Shown: positions 1 to 8,700 of the stretch, piece after piece
Position numbering within the stretch: the first letter of the stretch is position 1
How the letters are laid out: every line of letters begins with the position of its first letter
Origin: Baffinella frigidus
Lineage: Eukaryota > Cryptophyceae > Cryptomonadales > Baffinellaceae
Reading direction: 5' to 3'
Assembly: GCA_026770585.1 (NCBI GenBank)
Contig: MU647215.1
Coordinates: 21,312-44,495, forward strand
Length of the DNA stretch: 23,184 nucleotides
The notes under the pieces: generated by a model
Told to the model about the DNA's origin: nothing
The model's database searches: none
What the model saw: the letters and a program-made list of their open reading frames with translations, nothing else
Program-made: the position numbers and the translations under genes

Positions 1-254
1 GGGTTTAGGGTTTAGGGTTTGGGGTTTGGGGTGTAAGGTTTGGAGTCAGGGTTTAGGTTTTAGAGTTTAGGGTTGAGGGTTGAGGATCTAGGGTTTAGGG
101 TTTAGAATTGAGGGTTTAAGGTTTAGGGTTTATGGTCTAGGGTTTAGGGTTTAGAATTGAGGGTTGAAGGTTTAGGTTTTAGGTTTTAGGTTTCAGGGTT
201 TAGGGTTTAGGGTTTAGTGTTTAGGGTTTAGGGTTTAGGGTTTAGGGTTTAGGG
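1..254. repeat. Interstitial telomere-like TTTAGGG tract
   Basis: Degenerate TTTAGGG with TTGAGGG, TTTGGGG and TTAGAATTGAGGG variants. Gene A exon 11 ends at a donor at 287, so this is intron sequence of that gene, not a chromosome end as far as the window shows. Confidence 0.9.
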
Positions 255-287
255 TTCAAATCCTAAACCTACACGTTTAGTGCGTAC

Positions 288-355
288 CTGTTCGCGCGAA
301 TGAGATCGAGCAGAACGCGCACTTCCCCCGCGGCCTCTCCAGGCTTCCCGCGTGC
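288..355 (-). CDS. Gene A exon 11 (last exon in the window)
   Basis: 68 bases, ARGKPGEAAGEVRVLLDLIR then AN plus two bases; acceptor CTGCAG|G, donor GTACGC. Joining to exon 10 gives ARLHE|ARGKPGEAAGEV, another helix pair. The intron after it (287 to beyond base 1) is the degenerate telomere-like tract. Confidence 0.65.
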
Positions 356-3300
356 CTGCAGAGGGAGCGCGGAGTGAGCCCCCCTCTATCTCCTATGATC
401 ACCTTCTACGGCTTCGAGCCATGCCTGCAGAAAGACGTTCATAGGCTAACGGCCTGAAAATGGGGTACTTAGGCCTACGGGATTGCCTAAGACCTCCTAC
501 CGTAGGCCGAGGGATCCTAGGACCAGAAAGTCTCGGCCTACGGTAGGAGGTCCTAGGCAATGCCGTAGGCCTAACTACCCCATTTTCAGGACGTTACTCT
601 ATTAACGTTGGAGAAATCCTTACTCAACAAGGTCTCCCCCCCCCCCTCTGCAAGGCTTCCCGCGTGCCTGCAGGTTTACTTGTTACAGGGGTACCGCGCT
701 CACAAGAAACTGCCCCCCCCTAGGACCCTACAAGAGGCCTATGCCCAAGGCCCTATGGTGGTCCTAGGGGGGGGGGGCGGCAGAGGGAGCGCAGAGTTAG
801 CCCCGCCCCCCCGCGGGGTGTGGGTCCGCCCTCGCAGAGTGGGGACCGTACTTGGGGGGGCTCCGCCATTTTGTCCCTCGGAATTCGGACGAAACCTCGA
901 AACTGGACCTCGTGCCTGCAGATGCATGCACTTGTCAAACCGTCCGCTCTCGGCTGAGTTTTCAGGGCCAGAGCGCGGAAGGTCTTCGCAAGAATTGCCT
1001 ACCGTGAGGCCTATGGATTGTTCACTAAGGGGTTATTCAAAATCCCTTGAAAGTCCGCTGGGTGGAGTGGGACCTCGTGCAGGCGGGCGGTGGCCAAGAT
1101 GCTGTAGAAATCCGCGAATGACAACCTCCCCTCTCTTGCCGACTTCGCCTGGGCCGCCTTTCGAAAGCGCACCACGAGCGGCTCTACCTGGTTTGGGGTT
1201 TGGGGTTTGGGGTTTGAGGAGTGGGGAGTGGGGTGTGGGGTTTGGGGTGTGGGGTTTGGGGTTTGGGGTTTGGGGTTTGGGGTTTGGGGTTTGGGGTTTA
1301 GGGTTTGGTGTTTGGTGTTTGGTGTTTGGTGTTTGGGGGTTGTGGTTTGTGGTTTAGGGTTTAGGGTTTAGGGTTTAGGGTTTAGTGGCTAGGGGTTAAA
1401 CACCTCCTCGATTCCTTTTGTCTTGAAAAGCGCGTCGGTTAATGCAGAGAGCACTGCGTTTGGGGTTTAGGGTTTAGGGTGTAGGGTTTAGGGCTTAGGG
1501 CTTGGGGGTTACAGTTTGGGGGTAAGAGTTTAGAGTTCAGGGTTCACTCTACACACCTTGCACTTCGTAGACGTCTTTGTTGTCCTCGTCAATTCCGCCC
1601 GCGGATCTCAAAATCCTAAGTCAACTTTCGATATGCTAAGTCATTCCAGGTGTTGCGCTAGTACAAGAGAGCACACACGCCCCCAAAACCGTAGATACCG
1701 GAGCAAAAATGCTCCTGAGACCAACCTTGCACTTCGTAGACGTCTTTGTTGTCCTCGTTAAGGCTGGAAGCGGCCTGGTGTAGGGTTTAGGGTTTAGGGT
1801 TGAGGGTTTAGGGTGTAGGGTGTAGGGTGTAGGGTGTAGGGTGTAGGGTGTAGGGTGTAGGGTGTAGGGTGTAGGGTGTAGGGTGTAGGGTGCAGGGTTG
1901 AGGGTTGATGGTTGGGGGTGTAGGGTGTAGGGTAAACCAGGGCGCTCCGGAGCAGCTCCAGCCCCTCCTCGAACCGCCTATTGTTTGGGATTTAGGGTTT
2001 AGGGTTTAGGGTTTAGGATTTGGGGTTTAGAATTGAGGGTTTGGGGTTGAGGGTTTAGGATTTGGGGTTTAGGGTTTAGGGTTTAGGGTTTTGGGTTTAG
2101 GGTAAAAGATTTAGGGTTTAGGGTAAAAGGTTTAGGGTTTAGGGTTTAGGGTTTAGGGTTTAGGGTTTTGTGTATAGCGTTTACCCGTCGTCGCACGCCA
2201 TCTGTCCCAGCTGCATGCTCGCCAGGAATTCCACGGAGAAGGAGAGGTGCTTTCTCCCGATGGTGAGTGCCTGGTTTCGGGTTTCGGGTTTAGGTTTCGG
2301 GTGTAGGGTGTAGGGTGCAGGGGTCGGGATATAGGGGTTAGGTTTAGGGGTCAGGGTTTAGGGTTTAGGGTTTAGGGCCTAGGGGTTGGGGTGGAGGGCT
2401 TAGAGTTTAGGGTTTAGGGTTGCCTGATGGAAGCACTTGATCGCTTCCTCTCGCCTGAGGCTGATCAGGAGATTGTTCGCGAGGCTGACCTGGTGTAGGG
2501 TGAAGGGTGTAGGGTTCAGGGTTTAGGGTTTAGGGTTTGGGTTTTAGGGTTTAGGGTTGGGTTATAGGGTTCAGGGTTTTGGGTTTTGGGTTTGGGGTTT
2601 AGGGTTTGTAATTCAGGCTTCAAGGTTGAGGGTTTAGAGTTTGGGGTTTAGGGTTTAGGGTTTTGGGTTTAGGGTTTAGGGTTTAGGGTTTAGGGGTGAC
2701 CATTGCTTCGCCTTGGTCCCGGAAACGCTTCATTTTACCTAGAAGTTCCACATGCCGTTCCTCCAGGCCGACCTTATTTAGGGTTTAGGGTTCAGGGTTT
2801 CAGGTTTGGGGTTTGGGGTTTGGGGTTTGGGGTTTGGGGTTTGGGGTTTGGGGTTCGGGGTTTGGGGTTTCAGGTTTCGGGTTTAGGTTTTAGGGTTTTG
2901 GGTTTCGGGTTTCGGTTTTCGGTTTTCGGTTTTCGGGTTTAGGGCTTAGGACGTTGGTGTATGCATGGTGTCTCTGGCCCGTGGCGTTCATGCCAAACGT
3001 ATTCGCGCGCACGAACACTTGCAGCATCCCGTCGCAAGTGTCATCATCCTCCCCGTCCATTAGCTCCTTCATGCGACCCTGCCACCCGCCCTCAGGGTTG
3101 GAGCAAATCGACGATTTTTGATTTCCGGTTCCTTCGGGGGTGAAGTCTGAATCCGACGTCAACGGCTCCAACCCCCCTTGAAACCGGGAAATCGAAAATC
3201 GCCGATTTGCCCCAGCCGTGAGGGTTGTTGGGGGGGGGGGGACGAGGTTGTGAAATTGTCAAACACGACCGCTGCACGCCAGAAGGCAAGGTGAGACGAG

Positions 3301-5179
3301 ACTTAAAACGGGTTTCGTTTGAGAATCAGCCCAAATACAGGTTATGGTGGCCAAAGCCTCGAGCTCAGAAAATGGCGCCTTTTTGCGGCGCTTTTGCCGG
3401 GGGAAGGGCATGAGGGGCCCGCCGATGCGGGATGTCAAGAGCTCTTCGGCTCCAATGCAGGGGGCCTCGCCCCACTATCTGGTCAGACCCCGCGTTCGCG
3501 CTCCCCTGTGCGCGTTCTTGGGTGTTCTCGGGACCTGTCAGCCTCGTGTTGTAGGAATGCGGAAGCTGGAATGAGGGGGAGCGGGGGGCAGAGCGGGATG
3601 ACCTTCCGCTTGCAGGGCAGACTAGTGTTGAAGAATCCCCACTGACACCTTGCGAGCGTCGCCGCGTCACTGATGCGCGGATAAAGGCCAGGATTCTGAT
3701 TTCCAGGCGCGCTGGGCAGTGAGGAGGATCCTGGCCGGCTGTCGGCTCACACGCCGAGTGGGCGACGGGGCACCGGCCCGGGTTCATCGTCGAGCTATAG
3801 CTGAGGCTCTACAGCTGCATGGCGCTCGAATTCGCAGCGATGGGGCGAATAGAGCAGAGATGATGAGGAGAAATGTGCATAGATCAGGTGGGATGCGGTG
3901 AATTTTGGTGGAATGAAGGATCATTACGGGGATTCTCGCGCTTCCACGCCTCGAGTCTCTTGCACGCCCTAGTTCCTCCTCTTTGCATGCGGTGCCTCGC
4001 GCGGAGATGGCGGGGGAGAGCGGGAAACGCGCTGGTGTGCTTTCACGAACCCCAAAAGTTGACAACTAGCTGTGTCTGGTACCGCATGATGCCGCGAGAA
4101 TCCCACAGAAAGATTGTAGACCAAACGATGCGCCGCGAAAAGTTGGGTAAGACTCCGTTGACCAGAACCCTGCTGCGCTCAACTTCATCCAATTAAGTAT
4201 CGCGATGAAGGTTTTCGCAATACCCCGAATTAATGACGAAGTTGACAGCGAGTGGTCAAGTGACGAATTTCGGCGGAAAATGCGGGGATGTTCGCTTTTT
4301 TTCGCCTTGATCTTGTTGCCCACCCTGGTTCCTCCCCTTTCCCTGCGGTGCCGCGCGCGGAGATGGCGCGCGAGAGCGGCGAAGGCGCTGGTTGAGCTCT
4401 CTTCATTGCAACACCCTGGACTATGGCAGTGTCTGGTACCGTACGATGCAGTGAGAATCACACAGGAACATGTTACACCAAAAGACGCGCCGCGAAAAGT
4501 TGGTCAATACTCCATAGATCAGAACCCTGCTGCGCTCAACTTCATCCGATTAAGTATCGCTCCGAAGAAAACACTAATTTAATTAATTAGCCCGAATTAA
4601 TTGGATGACGCCGCCACCCGAAGGTCGGATTTTAAACGAAACCCGTTTTAAGGGATTGACCACCCCGAAGGATGGGGGGGTGGGAGATAACCTCCCACTT
4701 GAGGACTCCCCGCCAATCCGAAGCGTCGTTTGCAGCTACGACTTGGTCCCAGACGTCCGAGATGTCTGTGAGCTCCGGTTGCGCTCGCTCGGGCTTCCGC
4801 ACGAACATCACGTTTTCCTGAGACGAGGCCCTCCCTTTTCAAACACATGTGGACGCGCCGATTGGAGTGGGTTGCGCGTTGCAGAGTTGCAGGCTGCCCG
4901 GCACCGCTACTCTCACTCGGGCGGGCGACAGCTGCTGGCACCCAAACCGTGTCGCAAGACCGTGCATGCAGGCGTGATCGTGGGCTGGATGGGGTAAACC
5001 GGCTTGACACCAAGGATCGAGAGATCGCTCTGGAGCTTGACCGACCACCGCCCCTTCTCCTCATCGAAGCTAACAAGCTCTCCATGCTTCCCGTTGTGCT
5101 GGGCCGCCCCAACCAACCCCTTAAGCTTGACGACGACGCCGGCCTCAAGATTCTGCGCATCCTCCGGCGACCGGGCCAT
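288..5179 (-). CDS. Gene A: barrel-like N-terminal module plus TPR-like repeat protein, 3' part beyond the left edge
   Basis: Hand-assembled gene. Exons on the minus strand: 5179-5000, 4817-4692, 3078-2953, 2772-2701, 2489-2424, 2270-2185, 1977-1938, 1774-1726, 1453-1404, 1187-1074, 355-288. Phases are consistent at every junction (phase 0 except 2185/1977, 1726/1453 and the exit at 288), giving about 326 residues in the window. Donors are GT, with one GC (2423-2422); nearly all exons start with G after AG. Residues 1-102 carry the N-terminal module; from about residue 145 the chain reads as TPR-like helix pairs, for example NNLLISLRREEAIKCFHQAL and LGQMACDDGRFEEGLELLR. TPR proteins are generally protein-interaction scaffolds; the partner is unknown. 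The last exon ends at a donor (GTACGC, 287-282), so the gene continues left. The assembly is inferred; the reading frames and junction phases are seen. Exon 3 could instead start at 3090, adding four residues in frame. No transcript evidence was available. Confidence 0.72.
453..590. mobile_element. Family C palindromic element (C1)
   Basis: Ends CCTGAAAATGGGGTA and TACCCCATTTTCAGG; core CCTACCGTAGGCCGAGGGATCCTAGG... The right end is also an AG acceptor-like TTTTCAGG. It lies in a gene A intron. Confidence 0.82.
674..780. mobile_element. Family A element (A1), lacks the right terminal repeat
   Basis: Left end TTACAGGGGTACCGCGCTCA, core CTAGGACCCTACAAGAGG, then a G run. It interrupts a copy of the exon 11 acceptor region with CAG on both sides (671-673 and 781-783); the uninterrupted version is at 341-388. 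Confidence 0.78.
1001..1076. mobile_element. Family D partial element (D3)
   Basis: TTGCCTACCGTGAGGCCTATGG then ACTAAGGGGTTATTCAAAATC and GTCCGCTG, the right half of elements D1 and D2. It abuts the donor of gene A exon 10. Confidence 0.65.
1074..1187 (-). CDS. Gene A exon 10
   Basis: 38 codons, VEPLVVRFRKAAQAKSAREG then RLSFADFYSILATARLHE, acceptor CCAG|GTAGAG, donor GAG|GTCCCA. Amphipathic helices continue the repeat array. The following intron (1073-356) contains members of three palindromic families (partial D at 1001-1073, A at 674-780, C at 453-590) and copies of the exon 11 acceptor edge at about 656-673 and 909-922. Confidence 0.68.
1404..1453 (-). CDS. Gene A exon 9
   Basis: 50 bases, VLSALTDALFKTKGIEE after phase-1 joining. 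The acceptor is ACGCAG|TG, one of the few acceptors here not followed by G. The donor is GAG|GTGTTT. Confidence 0.66.
1726..1774 (-). CDS. Gene A exon 8, with a partial downstream copy
   Basis: 49 bases encoding AASSLNEDNKDVYEVQ plus one base, donor AAG|GTTGGT. A partial copy of its 3' edge, including the exon end and a GT donor (AAG|GTGTGT), lies at about 1554-1598. Phase 1 fits exon 9, giving EVQ|VLSALTDALFKTK. Confidence 0.66.
1938..1977 (-). CDS. Gene A exon 7, TPR helix B
   Basis: A 40-base exon: one base completing Gly, then RFEEGLELLRSAL, then donor GTTTACC. It joins exon 8 as RSAL|AASSLNEDNKDVYEV. The short length and flanking TTTAGGG/TGTAGGG tracts make it easy to miss by automated prediction. 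Confidence 0.68.
2185..2270 (-). CDS. Gene A exon 6, TPR
   Basis: Starts ALTIGRKHLSFSVEFLASMQ and continues LGQMACDD plus two bases. The donor GG|GTAAAC leaves phase 2; the next exon supplies one base to give DDG|RFEEG, which completes a TPR consensus. The in-frame TAA immediately after the donor is avoided only by splicing, which supports this boundary. Confidence 0.7.
2424..2489 (-). CDS. Gene A exon 5, TPR helices, non-canonical GC donor
   Basis: 22 codons, VSLANNLLISLRREEAIKCF then HQ. The pattern N-x-L-x-x-L-x-x-x-E-A-I-x-C-F-x-x-A-L across the next junction is the TPR consensus layout. The donor reads CAG|GCAACC; no GT lies at this position, and only this cut joins to exon 6 in frame to give FHQ|ALTIGR. 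GC-AG introns are a known feature of dinoflagellate genes. Confidence 0.72.
2701..2772 (-). CDS. Gene A exon 4
   Basis: 24 codons, VGLEERHVELLGKMKRFRDQ then GEAM, lying between AG (2774-2773) and GTCACC (2700-2695). The charged helical composition fits the start of a TPR-like array. It is flanked on both sides by telomere-like introns and is in phase 0 at both ends. Confidence 0.7.
2953..3078 (-). CDS. Gene A exon 3
   Basis: The exon encodes GRMKELMDGEDDDTCDGMLQ followed by VFVRANTFGMNATGQRHHAY and TN. Its donor is GTCCTAAG at 2952, the start of a CCCTAAA-type intron. Two AG acceptors are possible (exon start 3078 or 3090), both in phase. The upstream intron is about 1.6 kb, the longest in this gene, and contains the palindromic element at 3097-3232 and the duplicated block at 3898-4568. 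No homologue was recognised for this stretch alone; it links the N-terminal module to the helical repeats. Confidence 0.6.
3097..3232. mobile_element. Palindromic element G1 in the large gene A intron
   Basis: Arms GCAAATCGACGATTTTTGAT and its near complement ATCGAAAATCGCCGATTTGC, with GGTTCC/GAAACC inside. A distant relative with GCACAAATGG arms is at about 6575-6716. Confidence 0.7.
3233..3897. other. Gene A intron stretch with no definite gene
   Basis: Unique-looking sequence inside the long intron of gene A. Several open frames on both strands (up to 140 codons) have no recognisable motif and overlap each other. A repeat AAACGGGTTTCGTTT at about 3304-3320 recurs inverted at about 4635-4655. 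A small unrelated exon here cannot be excluded. Confidence 0.5.
3898..4568. repeat. Degenerate direct duplication of about 300 bp, period about 340
   Basis: 3898-4205 and 4247-4568 align: GCGCGGAGATGGCG, GTGTCTGGTACCG, CGCCGCGAAAAGTTGG, CAGAACCCTGCTGCGCTCAA and ATTAAGTATCGC occur in the same order. Lies in the large gene A intron. Open frames in it are not conserved between the copies. Confidence 0.75.
4692..4817 (-). CDS. Gene A exon 2
   Basis: The exon follows the acceptor CTCAG (minus strand, last base at 4818) and encodes 42 residues, beginning ENVMFVRKPERAQPELTDIS and ending with LKWE at the donor GTTATC. The frame also stays open past the donor to a TAA at 4634-4632, but that extension runs into a dispersed repeat (also present near 3297-3330), so I take the donor at 4691 as real. 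Splicing to 3078 gives LKWE|GRMKELM. The intron to exon 1 is 182 bp and has no telomere-like repeat, unlike most of the other introns. Confidence 0.65.
5000..5179 (-). CDS. Gene A exon 1: start codon and barrel-like module
   Basis: This 60-codon exon begins MARSPEDAQN and contains VVKLKGLVG, then NGKHGELVSFDEEKGRW and SVKL, ending LGVKP at the donor GTTTAC (4999-4994). From memory, the pattern of a short strand, an N-G-x-x-G turn, a D-E-E-K-G-R-W hairpin and a closing VKPEN is a small SH3-like module that recurs in algal and dinoflagellate proteins beside ankyrin, TPR or MYND units. Splicing to exon 2 restores VKP|ENVMFV, the expected end of the module. This is the main reason for pairing the two exons. 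The ATG at 5179 is the first of the open frame. The function of the module is not known to me. Confidence 0.75.
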
Positions 5180-5650
5180 CGCCTCCGCACCAAGGTCCTC
5201 TATCGGAGTCTTTCTTCCTCTCTCCTAGTTTTTGTTTGACATACAGGCAAAATCTGGCAATTCTTTTTAAAAGAAAAATTATAAAACCGGATTTTGCCTG
5301 TCTCCCCAAAAACATCTCAAACGCCGATTTTCCCTCCATTTCCTCTCCGCCGGCACGCTCCCCAGCCACCCCTCACTCTTCACACAGGTAGTACTCAGGA
5401 GATTATCTTGCGGTTGGTGGTGCGTCGCCCGCGAAGAGCAGCACTCGTTCCGACTGCAAAGACAATTCAAACAGCTCAGCGCGTTTGAAGTTTGAGCAAG
5501 GCGATCCGGGGGAGCGTTCGAGGGGAGCCAGGCAGCGCCAAGCAGGCTGATACTCGAGGGGTTTTCCTGGGAAGGAGACTGCGCAGCCCTGGTCGAAGGA
5601 GGGGGGGCGAGGGGCTGGGGGGGGGCACTGCCGGGGTTCTCCGGCCCGGG
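5180..5650. promoter_or_regulatory. Divergent upstream region of genes A and B
   Basis: About 470 bp between the two start codons. It holds an A/T-rich core with ATTATAAAA at 5277-5285 inside an inverted repeat: ACAGGCAAAATCTGG (5244-5258) and CCGGATTTTGCCTGT (5287-5301). The core could be a shared promoter or simply another short palindromic insertion; sequence related to the right arm recurs at about 22110-22125. G-rich from 5590. Confidence 0.45.
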
Positions 5651-5794
5651 ATGTCGAAGGAGAGGAAGGAGCTGGGGTTCTCGCACAATGTGCTCGACGT
5701 GTTCTCTGTCAGGCAGGGCGCGCTGCGCATCGCGGCGATGCCCCTCGCGTCGCTGCTCTGCTTGTTCGTCGGCGTCTACCTCTGCGTCAGCGCG
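5651..5794 (+). CDS. Gene B exon 1: N-terminal membrane anchor
   Basis: 48 codons starting MSKERKELGFSHNVLDVFSV, then a hydrophobic stretch MPLASLLCLFVGVYLCVSA. The basic N-terminus suggests a type II anchor with a cytoplasmic N-terminus. The donor is GCG|GTCCTCAAAC; joining to 5987 gives CVSA|VLNYNAEDS. The frame is open further upstream, to an ATG at 5492, but that stretch is G-rich and low in complexity, so the ATG at 5651 is preferred. Confidence 0.7.
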
Positions 5795-8700
5795 GTCCTC
5801 AAACCTTTCGCCCTCAACCCTCAACCCACACCCTCAACCCTCAACCCTGCACCCTCAACCCCACACCCTACTCCCTAAACCCTGAGCCATACGCCATGAT
5901 CTCTAAATCCTGCACTCTACACTCTACACCCTACACCCTACACCACACCGTCAACCCACACCCATCAACCCTCAACCCTAAACCAGGTTCTAAACTACAA
6001 CGCGGAGGACTCGGACCAGCGAGATATGGTGACCCTCAACCCTCAAACCCGAACCCTAAACCCTAAACCATAACCCCTTAACCCTTAACCCCTAACCTTA
6101 CACCCTAGGTGGCGCGCGAGAGCACTCTCGAGATCCCATACCTGATGGACAGGGTACCAGAGAGTCCTAGCTCTTCCTCAGTCGGGTTAACTCGACGTTT
6201 TTACACCAAAAGGTCTCACACATCAGCACTGAACCCCTAGCCGTGAACCTTAGGTGGCTGGCTGCCAGAGAGTTCTAGCTCTGCCTCAGTCGGGATTACT
6301 CAACCACACCAAAAGTGGAAGGATTTGTAACAGAAAATAGGGGAGTCAACTTCCGGTCTCATCATTGCGAAGAGACCAGAGTAATTCACGCAGCGGGCTA
6401 CGAAGAGATTTTCGGGCAGGAAATGCCCGAGTTTCCGTTGCCTTATCCGTAGGAACCCTCTTATGTCCCTACGGGCTGCCTACCGTAGGGTCCTGGGTCT
6501 CATCGCTTAGGGGTTATTCGAAATTCCTTCGAAGGCCGCTGTGGAGTCAGGCAGAGCTGGCCACCAACCCTCACGGTTTGCACAAATGGTCGAATTTGGC
6601 GGTACGTAATGCCCTTGAAGACCGCCAGATTCCGGCGTCGGTTATTTTTAAAACCCCCAAAGCAAGGTGTTTTGAGTTTTAAAACTGGTACGTAATTTTC
6701 CATTTGTGCAAACCTTGAGGGCTGGTGGGGGAGTCCCACGTACGACGGTTGGCTGAACCGGGCAGGGCTTGTACAGGGCGACACCTAACCACCATCCCTC
6801 CAAGTTGGAGCAAATGGTCTTTTCCTCTTGCCTTGATGTGTACCACAGATCGTCGGAATCCGGCGACCTCCAGTACAAATCGCAGAGATTGAAAAAGGCG
6901 ATTTTCTCTCACTCTGCTGGCTGGTGGAAACCGGGAATGATTCGCACCGCGCAAGCCTGAAATTAGTCTAGAGCAATGGGGCCCTCGCATCATCACCTCC
7001 CTCTATGTCCCTACGGATTGCTTACCGTAGGGTCCTAGGTCCTATCGCTTATGGGCTATTTAAAATCCCTTCGAGCCTGAGATTAGTCTATAGCAGTCGG
7101 ACGCGGTGATGATGCGAGGTTCCCATTCCTCTAGACTAATTTCAGGCTTGCACGGAACGATCCTGCGCCTTGTGGGAATTCGCTTGTAACGCATGTGTTA
7201 AAATCTAATTCATAGTTGTCATTCGATAATTCTATCATGATATTGCAATCAAGTAATTGAGGAACACACTATTGTAGCGAAATCTCTCGCCCATCCCACG
7301 CCGTTCCTGAGGCGGGCCGTACCTCCAAGTCGGAGCAAATGGTCTTTTCCTCTTGCCTTGATGTGTACCACAGATCGTCGGAATCCGGCGACCTCCAGTA
7401 CAAATCGCAGGTATTGAAAAAGGCGATTTTCTCCCTCTCGGGCCCATCTCTTGCCGTTGCTGACGCGGACCTACCTCTTTCGTCCGCAGGTTACGAACAT
7501 GCGGCTGACGCTTCCTGCGCGCCTCGCCGCACACGCCCGATCAAAGGTCTGAGAGAGAGAGAGAGAGAAAGATGGGGGGAGGGAGGGAGGGAGGGAGAGA
7601 GAGGGGGAGAGAGAGAGCGAGCGAGCGAGAGAGAGAGAGAGATCAGCAGCGCGCCTCGCCGCACACGCCCGATCAAAGGTCAGAGGGAGAGAGGGAGAGA
7701 GAGGGAGGGAGAGAAAGAGAGAGAGGGGGGGGGGGAGAGAGAGAGGGGGAGGGAGGGAGAGAGAAAGAGAGCGAGCTTTATGGCTACCTTCCTATTACTG
7801 TCTCTCTATATTGCTAACATCAGCGCGCCTCGCAGCCCACGCCCGATCAAAGGCCACGCTCTTCCCGTGGGCGTGCAACCCTAAACTCTACACCCTAAAC
7901 CCTAAGCCCTAAGCCCTGAGTCCTGAAACCTACAACCCATTTTTTCCCCTGAAACCTAAAACTTAAAACCCTAAACCTCCCAGCCAACATGTTATCCAGG
8001 AACTCTCTCTCTCTCTCGGGTTGGACAGAGAGCGTGTCCCGCTCCACGCCGTGCTTATATACCCCAAACCCTAACCCCTAAACAACAAACAACGAATAAC
8101 AAACAACGAATGATAATGATAAAAATATACCCACTAAACCCTACACCCTTAACCCTCTGCTGCAGGCGTCATGCCTACCTGAGACGGTCTCCCTAGGGTT
8201 GGACGACAAGCTGCCCCCCCCGAACCCCAAAGCTTAAAAACTAATCCCTAAACCCCAAATTCGTAGAACTCTTCCGCAGGCGTCATGCCTCCCAGAGACG
8301 GTGCCCCTCGGGTTGGACGGCGAACGAGTCCCGCTGCACGCCGTTCCCCCAAGCCCTAATTCCTACACCCTACACCCTACACCCTACACCCAAAACCCTA
8401 ACTCCTAAACAATAAACAATAAACAATAAACCATGAGCATTGAACAATAAATAATGAATAACACACAATCGAAAACACAATAAATAATACACGATGGAAA
8501 AAACACCCACGAACCCCTGAACCCTCAACCCCTCCCCCCCGGCAGGCGTCATGCCTGCCAGAGACGGTGTCTCTCGGGTTGGACGGTGATCGAGTCCCGC
8601 TGCAAGTCGTGAGCAAGATGCGAGAAAAGCTCTCGGACCCGCGCCTCCTTCTTTACACCGGTCCGCCCTTAAACCCGAAACCCAAAACCTGAAACCCCAA

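Larger units (their letters stand above)
1195..2950. repeat. Telomere-like repeat tracts filling gene A introns
   Basis: Tracts at 1191-1400, 1458-1550, 1778-1936, 1983-2172, 2274-2420, 2493-2697 and 2777-2948. Each has a dominant variant: TTTGGGG, TGTAGGG, TTTAGGG or TTTCGGG. They read CCCTAAA on the coding (minus) strand. The tracts occupy nearly the entire introns between the exons listed. Confidence 0.9.
6154..7489. other. Long gene B intron 3 with nested palindromic elements
   Basis: No telomere-like repeat. Contains a duplicated AGAGAGT-CTAGCTCT-CCTCAGTCGGG (about 6159 and 6264), element D1 (6390-6545), an inverted pair (about 6575-6716), direct repeats at 6798-6912 and 7323-7437, and a large palindrome (6937-7166). 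Confidence 0.7.

Noticed and set aside
1-254. True chromosome end
   Set aside because: The repeats are degenerate, the same repeats occur throughout the window, and gene A continues to the left through this tract.
608-1357. 249-codon plus-strand open frame ending in FGVWGLG repeats
   Set aside because: It runs over element A1, antisense to gene A exon 10 and into TTTGGGG repeat; the FGVWGLG part is only the translated repeat.
2703-2942. Open frame rich in FGVWGLGF (and a similar one on the minus strand at 8870-9082)
   Set aside because: Translation of telomere-like repeat; the start overlaps gene A exon 4 on the opposite strand.
3365-3787. 140-codon minus-strand frame and overlapping plus-strand frames in the large gene A intron
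   Set aside because: No motif, no good splice context, low-complexity composition, and frames on both strands overlap.
4648-5193. 181-codon minus-strand frame, Arg/Ser-rich, and a 130-codon plus-strand frame
   Set aside because: Alternative frames of gene A exons 1 and 2; the chosen frame gives a recognisable module and consistent splicing.
7339-7884. 181-codon frame rich in Arg and Glu
   Set aside because: Mostly GA microsatellite; only the exon 4 segment, in another frame, looks real.
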